64,000 nucleotides of DNA from Heliopora coerulea. Its lineage: Eukaryota > Cnidaria > Anthozoa > Scleralcyonacea > Helioporidae. The notes beneath the pieces were generated by a model. It did no database searches and was not told the origin of the DNA. It saw nothing but the letters and a program-made list of their open reading frames with translations. How positions within the stretch are numbered: the stretch's first letter is position 1; every line of letters begins with the position of its first letter. Location: NCBI GenBank assembly GCA_030142905.1, contig JASJOG010000080.1, forward strand, positions 248,001 through 312,000, written 5' to 3'. Shown one piece after another: positions 1-9,296 of this stretch. The position numbers and the translations under genes were made by a program.

Positions 1-480
1 TTCTGCGAGGTTTCGTTAAAGATAGATATTTTCTCCCGCCATTTTATAGTTCAGTTCATTGATAAATGTGGTTGCATTTTTGTGGACGTCGGCAAAATTT
101 CTGGTAATTAAGCTGAGTCTGTCGGTTGAATCGTTTATCATTCTCCATGCTTGCAGAAAGTCCAATCCGACATTTTTTATGCTTTTACACTTTCTAAATC
201 CGGGAATTGGCAGCTACCTGTGATTGTCAGCGATTTTTCTACCATTCGAGAGACTCCTTGCTGAAATTATATCAATTTTTTCCCCTCCGGGTGTTTTTGT
301 GACCCCCAGAGGATCCCGGCTCTCGGTCCATGTCCGGTTGCTCGACCACTCAGTCCGCCTCTGTGCATTCCTGCTTTTTGAGTCTTCTTTCTTTTCTTTT
401 ATATGGGGGATGGGAGGGTCGGTATTTTCCACTCTCGTCCCAGGCGTCAATTTACCTCGTTGCAACAGTGGAGCTAGGGT
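1..480. other. Gene-free interval
   Basis: No domain, splice-bounded exon or RNA gene was recognised here. The short open frames on both strands look like chance frames: they overlap each other and match no family I know. Confidence 0.4.
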
Positions 481-939
481 TACCTGACCCTAACGCTAAT
501 CTTAAACCTAACCCTAATTTTAAACTTCATTCGGGAAAGTACCACTTCGGATAATTGCTTCGCGGCTTATTGAAATGGCAGCTTAATCCCAAAACCTTAA
601 TCCCAATCCTAAACCTAACCCTAATCCTGGAGTTCATTCGGGAAACTACACCCTCTGGTAGTTGCTTCCCGGTTTATAGAAAAGGGAGTTTCCGAAAGCA
701 CGACGTAACCTTGCTATTCGATTTCTCTCGTACAACAAACGGAATGAACAATCCCTAGAGTATTCTTGACGCCGTCCTGGCTCCAGTAAAGACATGAGGA
801 AGAACATTTTCACCGTTTCGCGGTAACGGCAGCTCTTAGAAACCCGGGAACTTTGAAGTGTGCTCAACGAAAAAAATTTTCGAATTTTCGAAAAAATTTA
901 GGTTTCGAATGTGAGGTTTGCTTTACGGCTGTAGGATTG
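481..939 (+). repeat. Dispersed repeat R1, left part of copy A
   Basis: This stretch is clearly similar to 30205-30575. Shared features are degenerate CCTAAC/CCCTAA runs, the motif GTTCATTCGGGAAA, the block AGCACGACGT...CCCTAGAGTAT and the block GGCTCCAGTAAAGA. A segment of about 110 bp beginning near 525 is repeated near 630, so the left end holds a short tandem duplication. The repeat stops at 939, where an hAT element begins, and resumes at 3964. Short frames on both strands (555-758 plus, 646-867 minus) lie inside the repeat and recur in the other copy; I see no sign that they code for protein. Confidence 0.75.
933..939. repeat. Left target-site duplication of the hAT element
   Basis: The heptamer AGGATTG directly before the left terminal inverted repeat recurs at 3964-3970 directly after the right one. 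hAT elements normally duplicate 8 bp. The eighth base is ambiguous because both ends carry a G/C next to CAGGG. Confidence 0.7.
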
Positions 940-3900
940 GCAGGGCCAGCGGAACAGGGGTGGCTAGGGCGGCTACGGCCGCTCCAATTTTTCGGCCAAT
1001 TATATGCTGACGTAAGCATTTTTGAAAATATAACATTACCAATGTTTTACATTATTTGAGTTCACTAACTGTTAAGGTGCTACCGCTCATTCTTTAATTA
1101 CGGAAGTTAACAGCGAAATCGGCGTGATTGTTTGAAACAGGCGATATAATGTTGCTAATTTCAGTAATTTGAAGCCTCACAACCTCCTACGATTGCTAAT
1201 TTATTCAAAAATGCATTGCGCTGAAATTCGAAACTACAACGTTTTTGCTTGGGACCTTTTTGTCACTACTCAGTAGATGCGTTCACAACGTGATGGCTTC
1301 AACTAGTGACGGCCATAAAAAGCTTCCAACTCCAGTAATAGGCAACAAAGCGCACCAGCCACGTTCTTTCAAGTTTCCCAAGCGTGATTTTGGCAAAACG
1401 TCAGTTGTGAAGCGCTCGTTTCAGCCGCAGTGGTTTGACAGATGGCAATGGCTTCACTACAGTGAAGAGAAAGATCTCGCGTTTTGTGTCACATGTATCG
1501 TTACGTACGAAAACAACCACCTTGCACCAGGTCGATACCTTGAACCAACATTTATTTCTACTGGCTTCTGTAACTGGAAGGATGCTGCGCCGAAGTTCAA
1601 CAAACATGAAGGAAGTCGTTGCCACAAAGATGCTCTTCTAAAGACGAACACGATTCCCGCAACTACCAAAGATGTAAGTGAAATGTTATTGTCAGAACTT
1701 ACAAAGGAGGGTGAAGAGCGAAGGAAAGCGTTTCTTAAGTTGCTGTCGAATGCGCGTTTTCTTTGCAGACAAGCCCTTGCATTTCGCGGCGACGGAGACG
1801 AGTCTGATTCAAATTTTGTGAGACTAATTCACCTTAGATCAGAAGATAACCCCAGCCTCACTGATTGGATTAAGAAGAAGACAAACAAATACTGTTCGCA
1901 TGACATGCAGAACGAAATGATAAAAGTCATGGCCTTGCAAATTTTGGTTAAATCGCAGGAAGTATTCAAAATGCGCCATTCTTCGCTGTGATGGTCGACG
2001 AAACAACAGACGCCTCCAACGTTGAGCAAGTGGAGCAAGTGGTCATCTCACTCCGATGGATCCGTGAGAAGTTTGAAGTTGTTGAAGAGCTAGTTGGCTT
2101 GTACGAAGTGGTATCAACTGGGACCGAGATGATTTACGGTGTCATCACCAACGTTTTCAAGCGATTGAATCTTGCCGTCTCAAAGGTGCGGGGACAGTGC
2201 TACGACGGTGCTGCCACCATGTCTGGAAAGAATTCAGGTGTGGCAGCGAGATTGCAAAGAGATGAGCCAAGAGCTGTTTTCACCAATTGTTATGGACACT
2301 CACTAACTTGGCCTGTTGTGATACGATCAAACGATGCAAACTTATGCGCGACGCACTGGACACGACGCATGAGATAACCAAGTTGATCAAGAAGTCACCG
2401 GCACGTGATGCCATTTTCAAGCAATTAAAGGGAGAAATGGCTAGTAATACTCCCGGTATCCGTGTTCTTTGCCCAACCAGATTGACTGTCCCTGCTGGAG
2501 CTTTGAAAAGCATTCTTGACAACTTCGAAGTGCTCCTGAAACTTTGAGACGAATCTTTAGAATGCGTCAAAGACACGGAAATGAAGGCAAGAATTCAAGG
2601 GATTGCTGCTCAGATGACAAAATTCGTTTTTTTCTTTGGTGTTTCTTTGGGTAATTTGCTCATTTTGAAGCACACTGATAATCTGAACAAGGCTATGCAA
2701 GTAGCAGGTGTGTCCGCCGCAGAAGGGGAGAAGTTGATGCAGATGACGGTAGACGCGCTGGCGTCCATACGAAATGACACCAGTTTCGACTTGTTTTGGC
2801 AGAAGACCAATTCCGCTCCTGAAGACGTCGACGGTGAAAAGCCCTCGCTACCTCGGCGTTACAAGATCCCCCGCCGCCTGGATGGCGGTTGTGCGCCTAC
2901 GTTCCCTTACTCAGTAGAGGAACACTACCGAAGCATCTACTTTGAAGCGCTCGACCTCATCGTATCCTGCATCGAGGATTGTTTTAACCAGGCTGGCTAC
3001 AAAACCTTTCGAAATGTGCAAGAGCTTCTCTTGAAGGCTGCTGCTGGAGAACCATACGACGACGAACTGGGTTCTGTGCTCTCTTTTTATGGCTCTGATT
3101 TCGATGCGCTACTTCTTCCAACGCAGCTGGAGATTTTCTCACAAGATTTCCAAGCTGATGGCAAAGTTACCGTACGTGAAATCGTCCGCTACTCTCAGAA
3201 GTGCTCTGATGCTCAATTGCCGCTGCAATCTCAGGTCAGTAAGTTGGTGAGATTATTGCTCGTGATGCCCGCTACTAATGCTGGAAGTGAGGTGCTTTAG
3301 TGCTTTACGAAGAACAAAGTCTTACCTCAGATCAACGATGAAACAAGGACGACTGAACCACTTGCTGTTGATACGTGTGCACAAGGAGCGCACCGATGAC
3401 CTCGATCTGGTGAATGTTGCCAATGACTTTATTTTCAGTAGCAAACATAGAAAGAACATATTTGGCGCAAAGTTTAGGCCATCAGATCTTTCGTAATTAT
3501 GAAGATAATTGTACTTCAAGATCTAGACTTAATTATACTGCTCGTACGTTTTTTACTGCAATATCTAAGTTGTATCATTGTTTGCCTGCTTATATATTAT
3601 GTTATGCAATTGTTTTTGTTGATAAGGGAAAGTATCTATACAAAATATTCTAATTTTCACATTTGCGCCAATTTACTACGTTTGCCTTAGTGATACTTTA
3701 GTATGTTTTAATACATCGTAACGTTTGTTTAGTGGGGAAAGATTTGGTTATTGATGGTAATGTTAAATAGATCTTTGCATATAACTTACTCATGTTTCTC
3801 TGTAAACGAAAACGAAAACTTGAATTTGAACAAGCAATCCAGCTGTGTACAGAGTAGTTTCACCCAGAAAATATTTCATACAAAACGCTGTGCTATCCGA

Positions 3901-3963
3901 CTCGTTTTCTTTCATGTGCTTCTTATAGCCGCCCCACTTGCAAAAGCGTTCCGCCAGCCCTGC
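940..3963 (+). mobile_element. hAT-superfamily DNA transposon (ZMYM1/DUF4371-like), decayed
   Basis: The ends are imperfect inverted repeats: the left begins CAGGGCCAGCGGAAC at 941, and the right, read inward, begins CAGGGCTGGCGGAAC ending at 3962. CAGGG termini and a 7-8 bp target duplication are typical of hAT. The element splits dispersed repeat R1. Sequence on either side (up to 939 and from 3964) is contiguous in the paralogous copy around 30570-30590, which proves insertion. The body of about 3.0 kb encodes one transposase on the plus strand, now disrupted. The roughly 300 bp before the ORF and 460 bp after it are non-coding. Confidence 0.88.
1293..3496 (+). pseudogene. hAT transposase pseudogene (TTF-type zinc finger, DUF4371, hAT dimerisation)
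   Basis: This was a transposase that cuts and reinserts its own element. The N-terminal part (1293-1990) holds a TTF-type zinc-finger region with FCVTC, GFCNWKDA and HEGSRCHKDA. The middle part (about 1988-2545) has the DUF4371 signature MVDETTDAS, QCYDGAATMSG and CYGHS. The end (about 3200-3400) resembles the hAT C-terminal dimerisation region (FSALRR...LRSTM...LNHL). The coding frame is broken at about 1960 (shift), about 2290 (shift), 2545 (TGG to TGA stop) and about 3290 (shift). I chose ATG 1293 because an in-frame MASTSDG start precedes the zinc finger; an earlier ATG lies at 1245. The family (ZMYM1-like hAT) is common in invertebrates and has been domesticated in vertebrates. This copy cannot make full-length protein. 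Confidence 0.87.
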
Positions 3964-4400
3964 AGGATTGGAACTACTTTGTTTACTGGCGTCGGCGCCA
4001 CAGCTTTCGCAAACTTTCTCCTTATAACTGCTAATTAGAATATGGAAGCAAATGACAGTGTAGCATTAATACACCAGGAACTGAATCACAGGACAGGATT
4101 TTATCTGAAATGTTCAGAAGATTTTAGTGAAAATTATCACGCCTGTTGATCTTCCTTCTATGGTAAATCTGTCACACGTAAATAGATCGATTATCAGAGT
4201 CGGTGGATCAAACTTTTACTTGTAAGTGACATTTCAATCATGCTGAGAACTGAAGATAGTTTGAAACTTTATTTAAGCAAATTCATGCCGTCACGACGTG
4301 ACGTCGCTTAATTTCGATTGCCTGTGGCCCATGAGTTTTACCCACTCCTCCCAGCTTGCAGATGCGCAGATGTAACAAAGCCATAAAAAGGTAGAAGTAA
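3964..4400 (+). repeat. Dispersed repeat R1, right part of copy A
   Basis: This continues the repeat interrupted at 939. It aligns with about 30580-30990: GGAACTACTTTGTTTACTGG, the block GGAAGCAAATGACAGTGTAG, ACAGGATTTTATCTG and AAATTCATGCCGTCA are shared. The alignment fades near a CCCACTCCTCCCAGCTTG / CCCACCCTTCCCATCTTG block. Confidence 0.75.
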
Positions 4401-4990
4401 GTCAAAACAAGTCTAAAACTCGGAAACTTTAATAAAAGCCCTTCTTTGCTTAGAGCGTAACATCTTCAGAGATCTGTTTGCGATATGCTGGTCATTCATA
4501 TGCCGAATGGTAATTTCTCGGAAAGCTGTCTGTGGCAGGCGTCTAGTTAAAAAATATGTTTTCCGCACTTTTTCCTTTTTTTTTTTTTCCATTGGCTACC
4601 ATTTGTCAAGTAGACGACAGATGGATAACTACCGCTTGGGACAACGACGTCTCGCAGCTTGCAGGCTTGCTTCTATAGAGATCATGAAGACGGGGGCAGG
4701 CATGGAGGACTGAAATTGGTAATTAATTCAATGCAAACATTTTGAGTAAACTGTTGGAAAATTGGTTTATTCCAGGTCCTTTTCCGTCTGTTTGAGTACT
4801 TCGACGTTGAACAACTGTTGTTTCTTGTTTGTTTTCGTTAACTGCATAGCAGAAAAACTGCTTTGTTTGGTATTAGTTGGTTATTATTTTTGGATTAATT
4901 GTTTCATACAGGCAAAATACAAAAGTGAAGTGGCCTTTGACCATGACCTTGAACATTGCATTCTCGGTTTGTTTGGTTTGCCTCGCAATT
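4401..4990. other. Gene-free interval
   Basis: No recognisable gene. A poly(T) tract lies near 4575-4589. The longer open frames running into 5000 are open only because (TA)n reads as alternating Ile-Tyr. Confidence 0.4.
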
Positions 4991-4992
4991 TC

Positions 4993-4994
<2 letters not shown>

Positions 4995-5044
<50 letters not shown>
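4995..5044. repeat. (TA)n microsatellite
   Basis: Uninterrupted TA dinucleotides, about 25 units. Similar tracts lie at about 5113-5151, 6722-6766, 7243-7276, 9711-9747 and 10277-10314, each beside a Penelope-like, hammerhead or mariner end. Confidence 0.95.
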
Positions 5045-5045
<1 letters not shown>

Positions 5046-5108
5046 TGGTATGGTATTGAGCGCTCTTCATTTTCAAACCAACACTGCAACCTTTCTGGTC
5101 CTCACCTT

Positions 5109-5112
<4 letters not shown>

Positions 5113-5151
<39 letters not shown>
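5113..5151. repeat. (TA)n microsatellite
   Basis: TA tract of about 19 units. It sits between the motif TATTGAGCGCTCTT (5053) and CTCTACAGGATGAGTCAT (5160). The same arrangement recurs at 6431-6545, so both are copies of one element end. Confidence 0.93.
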
Positions 5152-5156
<5 letters not shown>

Positions 5157-5180
5157 CACTCTACAGGATGAGTCATGCCG

Positions 5181-5850
5181 TTATATATATAATATAATGT
5201 TGAACATCCGGTTGCTTTCCTTTAGCTTCCAAATATGCTTGGACAGTTTAGTGTCATTTGCATATTTGGTGTGTTGGAAAGATTTCAAGTGGTTTCTGTA
5301 TCTTTGTTTGAATTCATTAGCTGTTACTCCAATGTAACTCTTTTTCTCTTTGTTGTCGGTCGCCGTCACATCAGCTCGGTAGACTACGCTTTTCATCAAG
5401 CACTTTCCAGCCAGTGGGCATGTGTCTCGGTTTTTGCAGTTGCACGTGGGTTGTTTGTTCATCGTTGTCTAGTTTCGTTTTACGTCTTGCGTTAGGATGT
5501 GTTTATTGTGCTTCTGTATAAGTGTTTTGATGTTGTCCATGCAGCTGTAGCTTACTCGTACTGTGTGGCGGTTGAAAATTTGGCGTAATTTGTGTGAGGG
5601 TAGGAAGTGTTTGTCGATAAGTTGTAAGAAGTCTCGTCCTATGTTTGTTCTAACGTTTTTGCTGAACGGTGGGTTGTACCATATTACGTTTCGTTGTCTT
5701 GTGGGTCTGGTTGAGCTGTTCTTGTTATCGCGGTTTGGTTCATACGTTAAATCTGTGTTAACGAAGTTTCTACGTTTTAAAGCGTCGGTGTATAAAGGGG
5801 CGGCATCGTTGAATGTTGCTTCATTGCACGAAAGTTTATTAATTCGTTTG
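5181..5850 (-). pseudogene. Penelope-like element fragment: linker region plus GIY-YIG endonuclease
   Basis: Penelope-like elements encode a reverse transcriptase followed by a GIY-YIG endonuclease. Read on the minus strand, the fragment starts after the RT core. It runs through a conserved linker (RNVIWYNPPFSKNV, HKLRQIFNRHTVRVSYSCM), then a Cys cluster (CNCKNRDTCPLAGKC), then the GIY-YIG region (SYIGVTANEFKQRYRNH, KLSKHIWKLKE). A TAG stop at 5469-5471 lies in frame between linker and endonuclease. The 3' end is cut at a short TA-rich run, so the final Cys motif is missing. No RT domain is present. An inverted partner copy begins at about 5940. Confidence 0.85.
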
Positions 5851-5900
5851 TTTATTGATGAAGGTAGTTGTCGTACAACTACCTTCATCAATAAACAAAC
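5848..5900. repeat. Near-perfect palindrome at the junction of two inverted Penelope fragments
   Basis: A sequence of about 24 bp (TTGTTTATTGATGAAGGTAG...) is followed at once by its reverse complement, with a loop of about 3 bases. Further partial copies of the same block follow to about 5940. It marks the junction where the minus- and plus-strand fragments meet. Confidence 0.85.
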
Positions 5901-5939
5901 GGTACGACAACTACCTTCATTAATAAACAACATCAATAA

Positions 5940-6242
5940 ACAACAGTCTACCGAGCTGATGTGACGGCGACCGACAACAAAGAGAAAAAGAGTTACATTG
6001 GAGTAACAGCTAATAAATTCAAACAAAGATATAGAAACCACTTGAAATCTTTCCAACACACCAAATATGCAAATGACACTAAACTGTCCAAGCATATCTA
6101 GAAGCTAAAGGAAAGCAACCGGATGTTCAACATTAGCTGGTCGATCGTCAAACAAATCGCGGCATATAAGACGGGATCTAAACGATGCAATTTGTGCCTT
6201 GAAGAAAAGCTCTTATTGACAAAAAGAAAACATAATAACTAT
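5940..6242 (+). pseudogene. Penelope-like element fragment: GIY-YIG endonuclease C-terminus
   Basis: Plus-strand translation gives the same GIY-YIG segment as the minus-strand fragment at 5200-5400 (SYIGVTANKFKQRYRNH), with TAG at 6099-6101 where the other copy has Trp. It continues through the C-terminal Cys motif (GSKRCNLCLEEKLLL) that the other copy lacks. The two copies therefore form an inverted repeat with arms of about 190 bp. The fragment is dead: it has no RT and carries a stop codon. It runs into the 3' non-coding end with the hammerhead-like motif at 6345. Confidence 0.83.
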
Positions 6243-6344
6243 TAAACAGACACACCGAACTTTTCTCAAGGTGTCACCATGTAACGAAACAATTAATTAA
6301 CGTCACAACCTATGTAAATAAGAATAATTGAACTGAATCTGTCA

Positions 6345-6387
6345 GTTGCCTGATGATCGCGTACCGCGTGAAACTCTGAGTAGCGAC
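6345..6387 (+). ncRNA. Hammerhead-like ribozyme motif (variant) at a Penelope 3' end
   Basis: The core CTGATGA (6350-6356) and GAA (6370-6372) are present. Stem I GTTGC/GCGAC (6345-6349 with 683-87 of the same hundred, i.e. 6383-6387) pairs fully with one G-U. Stem II is CGCG...CGCG, and stem III is ACT/AGT with A at the cleavage position (6382). The closing pair of stem II is U-U rather than the usual G-C, so activity is uncertain. Penelope-like elements are known to carry hammerheads in their terminal repeats. Confidence 0.6.
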
Positions 6388-6593
6388 AGCATTTTACTGT
6401 AAAATATATAATATATTTCGCTCTACGCATGGTATTGAGCGCTCTTAAACCTTACGCCTTCTGTGTGACATTTGTGTTGCATACTCTTCTTGGTATATAT
6501 ATATAAATATATGTATATATATATAGCGCTCTACAGGATGAGTCATTCCGCTAGCACATTTGCACACGTTCACTAGTCTCTAGTTAGAGCGCT

Positions 6594-6720
6594 CTGGCAT
6601 GGCTAAGATGTACCACAAGCATGGGACATCTGAGTTGCCTATATAATGTAGGCTACTCCATCCTGCTCATCAGCATTACACTGATGAGGCCCAATAGGCC
6701 GAAACGGTTCCGTCTGTAGT
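6594..6720 (+). mobile_element. Terminal segment of a hammerhead-bearing retroelement
   Basis: This block (GGCATGGCTAAGATGTACC... to the ribozyme and (TA)n) has a second, reverse-oriented copy at 10144-10279. Both are bounded by TA microsatellites. It contains no open frame. It is most likely the terminal repeat of a Penelope-like element or of a non-autonomous relative. Confidence 0.65.
6675..6720 (+). ncRNA. Canonical type I hammerhead ribozyme
   Basis: All invariant parts are visible. Stem I ATTACA (6675-6680) pairs with TGTAGT (6715-6720), including one G-U. The core is CTGATGA (6681-6687). Stem II is GGCC-CAATA-GGCC (6688-6700), followed by GAA (6701-6703). A minimal stem III, ACGG/CCGT with a two-base loop (6704-6713), ends in the cleavage triplet GTC, so the predicted cut is after C6714. 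The very short stem III is typical of retroelement hammerheads, which may work as dimers. Nothing in the core is mutated, so self-cleavage is plausible (inference). Confidence 0.88.

Positions 6721-6721
<1 letters not shown>

Positions 6722-6766
<45 letters not shown>
6722..6766. repeat. (TA)n microsatellite
   Basis: About 22 TA units directly downstream of the hammerhead at 6675-6720. Confidence 0.93.
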
Positions 6767-6770
<4 letters not shown>

Positions 6771-6792
6771 ATTAAGTTATAGCTTTGAGCAA

Positions 6793-6835
6793 CTGTCTTT
6801 ACACGGTGTTTCACGCTTAAGCGATCATCAGACGA
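6793..6835 (-). ncRNA. Hammerhead-like motif, inverted end of the truncated Penelope copy
   Basis: The minus strand reads CTGATGA, stem II CGC-TTAA-GCG, GAAACACCGTGT, then A. Stem I has one mismatch, so this copy is weaker than its partner at 7113-7154. Confidence 0.5.
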
Positions 6836-6838
6836 CTA

Positions 6839-7033
6839 TCCTCGTCCATCCTCGACAAAGCTCCAACCTTCCGAAATGGGTCCCAGCGATGCAACCTTTG
6901 CCTCACCGAGAAGTATCACATAATTTTCCAAAATATCCCACTCCTAAACAAAAGAAACGAACAGCTGTCGAATTGCCGTCACATCAACAAATTCCTCCTC
7001 CGCAACTATAAGGACACACCGCCGGACAATTAA
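6839..7033 (+). pseudogene. Penelope-like GIY-YIG protein, C-terminal 64 codons
   Basis: The open translation contains the conserved C-terminal motif RCNLCLTEKYHI, then LLNKRNEQLSNCRHINKF, and ends at TAA 7031-7033. In this family these Cys/His residues follow the GIY-YIG core. Everything upstream (RT and most of the endonuclease) is missing, consistent with 5' truncation during reverse transcription. Confidence 0.85.
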
Positions 7034-7112
7034 CAAATTCCACTAATTCCTGAAGGATGACGCCACCGCTCCCTGAAGAGCACAAAAGGGACAACGTAGT
7101 AAAATGTAATTA

Positions 7113-7154
7113 GTCGTCTGATGATCGCGTAAGCGTGAAACACCGTGTAACGAC
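7113..7154 (+). ncRNA. Hammerhead-like ribozyme motif (variant) at a Penelope 3' end
   Basis: Stem I GTCGT (7113-7117) pairs perfectly with ACGAC (7150-7154). The core CTGATGA is at 7118-7124, stem II is CGC-GTAA-GCG, GAA is at 7137-7139, and stem III ACA/TGT precedes A7149. As at 6345, a U-U pair closes stem II. Between the two copies the stem I bases change on both sides, so pairing is kept. Confidence 0.62.
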
Positions 7155-7240
7155 AGTTGCTCAAAGCTATAACTTAATAGACTATCAAAGCTCTAAACCT
7201 TTGTATTGAGCACTCTTCTCTTCAGAGACCAAACAGCTAC

Positions 7241-7242
<2 letters not shown>

Positions 7243-7276
<34 letters not shown>
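7243..7276. repeat. (TA)n microsatellite
   Basis: About 16 TA units after the motif TATTGAGCACTCTT (7203). Confidence 0.92.
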
Positions 7277-7280
<4 letters not shown>

Positions 7281-7283
7281 TTA

Positions 7284-7426
7284 ACAATCTATGATTTAAC
7301 AACTACGTCGTTACACGGTGTTTCATGCTCCGTGGCAATCATCAGTCGTCTGATGATTGCCACGGGGCATGAAACACCGTGGAATGACCTAGTTGTTAAA
7401 TCATAGATTATTAAACAAATAGATAT
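7284..7426. repeat. Head-to-head palindrome of two hammerhead-like motifs
   Basis: A near-perfect inverted repeat with arms of about 65 bp. The centre reads CAATCATCAG-TCGT-CTGATGATTG, so two CTGATGA cores point away from each other and share a four-base spacer. Each arm continues through stem II (GCC...GGC), GAAACACCGTG and the flank AACAACTA...TGATTTAAC. In the plus arm the position before the cleavage site is G instead of U, so that copy is probably inactive. Confidence 0.85.
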
Positions 7427-7499
7427 TGCTCTACTACCTGTATTGAGCACTTTTTTGCCAAGAAATTAACACCTATGTATATATATGTATATATATATA

Positions 7500-7912
7500 C
7501 AAGGTGTATCAAAAAAAAAAGTAGGCAATTTTGAAATGTCTTGAAAACTATAAATTTATCAAAATATCTCATAGATTTGCGTTAGTATAGGTACTTTAGC
7601 ATCTTCAGGTCAATCTAACACTAAAAACAAACAGAAAATTTAACCTCGAAAAAACGGAGAGCGGTTTGTGGAAGCTTCATTTTGAATGGCTTGTGCAAAC
7701 ATGAATGAGGGGTTTAAAATCCAGTTTGAATTAATAGGCTGAAAGTTTGGGTAACTTTTTACAAAGTATCAAAATTTCAGAAAATTTGATGAATATTAAG
7801 TCGGCCGCGCAACTGCGTAAACTTGGAATTTTTTTCTGTTTAACTCGCAGCTCGTGTAACTTTCATGCACGAATGATTTCATGCATGAGTGGTTGCTCAG
7901 ATGACTAAGCTA
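7500..7912 (+). repeat. Left long terminal inverted repeat of the mariner element
   Basis: This is the reverse complement of 9297-9711 with scattered substitutions. It contains a poly(A) run at 7513-7522 that the right copy lacks. Repeats of this length are unusual for mariner elements, whose ends are often around 30 bp. Confidence 0.9.
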
Positions 7913-8055
7913 AGAGTGAATACTCTTTTTTCATTCTTTTGTTTGATAAAAGGCTATGTTAACTACGCCTGGGGGGATGCAAGAGGGATGTCCGGTTTAG
8001 GAATTGTGAATCAAATTCATTTGCTAGCTTGTTTTTCATATCAAACATTTGAAAA

Positions 8056-9162
8056 ATGGTAAGGCCGCAGCACACTCCACAGCAGAGAGCTTTTTTGGTG
8101 ACAGAATACTAGTATAACAACAGGAACGTGACGAGAATGCTGGAAAGGTTTCGAGAACAGTATCCTGATGTGCACTGTCCATCTCGAGCTGCAGTTTACA
8201 AGAATGTGGCTAAGTACAGTGCGAATGGGACAAGTTGCAACCTCAACCGGGGAAGATCAGGACGTCTGAGAACAGCAAGGACTCAAGAAAACATCTAAGC
8301 CGTACGAAATGAGTTCGAAAATCAGCGGCCAAGTGAGGAGAGAATAAGCGCTCGGCGGAATGGTCTTGATTTATCATCTGCGACCTTTAATCGTATCATA
8401 CGGCTGGACTTACGATTTCACCCATTCCAATTGATACTGCGCCATCAATTGCTTGCAAGTGATTACCAACGGCGAGAACGGTTTTGCCTGGGCCTTCTGA
8501 ACCGACCAGCGCGATTTCTTGAAAACGTACTTATTAGAGACGAAGCAGGATTTGCCCTTAATGCCTTTGTCAACACTCATAACATCCGAGAGTACTGCCC
8601 CCTTGGTCAACAACCCATAGACCTTGAGTATCAGCGACATGATGACCGTCGCAAGGTAACTGTATGGGTTGGGTTGATTGGCAATGGAACTATCATTGAT
8701 CCTTTCTTCTTTCGGCAGAACATAGACAGCGATGACTACCTGCAAATGATAAATGAGCAAGTGGTTTCTGAATTGAAGGAAATACGCCGTTTCGCTCCGA
8801 ACGAAAATGGCCGGTTAAAGCAACTTTGGTGGATACAAGACGGAGCACCATCTCACAGGAGACGAATTGCTTCTGAACGTTTGGAACAATTGTTTGGAAA
8901 CCGAGTTATTGCTTTAAACCGTCCCGTAGAATGGCCACCGAGATCTCCAGATTTGACTCCATTGGATTTTTTCCTTTGGGGTTACCTAAGGTCTAAGGTT
9001 TATGCCACTCCACCAGCAAACCTGGACGAGATTGAGGCAAGAATTCAACACAAGATGGATACTCTGAAACAGAACAGGCAAATGGTTCGTCGTGTCGTTT
9101 TTAGCATGAGAAGGAGGGCAAGACTTTGCATGGGAACAAACAGCGGACATGTTGAGGACTGA
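8056..9162 (+). pseudogene. Mariner/IS630-type DDE transposase pseudogene
   Basis: The enzyme binds the element ends and moves the element by cut and paste. Translation from ATG 8056 starts with an N-terminal helix-turn-helix (MVRPQHTPQQRAF..., DUF4817-like) that has in-frame stops at 8110-8112 (TAG) and 8296-8298 (TAA). The rest is open to 9162. The catalytic triad is visible: D in IRDEAGF, D in WWIQDGAPSH and D in PPRSPDLTPLDFF, with 36 residues between the last two. The trailing motif LDFFLWGYLRSKVY is characteristic of this family. The catalytic core is intact but the DNA-binding part is broken, so the copy is probably inactive. Confidence 0.9.
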
Positions 9163-9296
9163 AGATAACTTTTGTAAATTCTGCTCTTGTTTGCTTTTGT
9201 ATGCTTTAACGTTTTTGTGTAACAAATGATTTTTTATGCGAGTTTTTAATGTAATTTATTTTATTTTATTTATTTATTTATGTAATTTAATGTAAT

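Larger units (their letters stand above)
6767..7188 (+). mobile_element. Truncated Penelope-like element with inverted terminal segments
   Basis: The left end (6767-6835) is the reverse complement of the right end (7113-7186), about 70 bp each, with a few mismatches. Between them lies only the last 64 residues of the GIY-YIG protein and a short 3' region. A 5'-truncated copy preceded by an inverted terminal segment is a known Penelope-like arrangement. Confidence 0.8.

Noticed and set aside
4762..5337. 191-codon plus-strand ORF with long Ile-Tyr runs
   Set aside because: It is open because (TA)n has no stop in that frame; the rest is antisense to a Penelope fragment.
5469..6095. Whole 208-codon minus ORF as a Penelope protein
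   Set aside because: Its first part (above about 5850) is the antisense of the plus-strand fragment and only happens to be in frame through the inverted junction.
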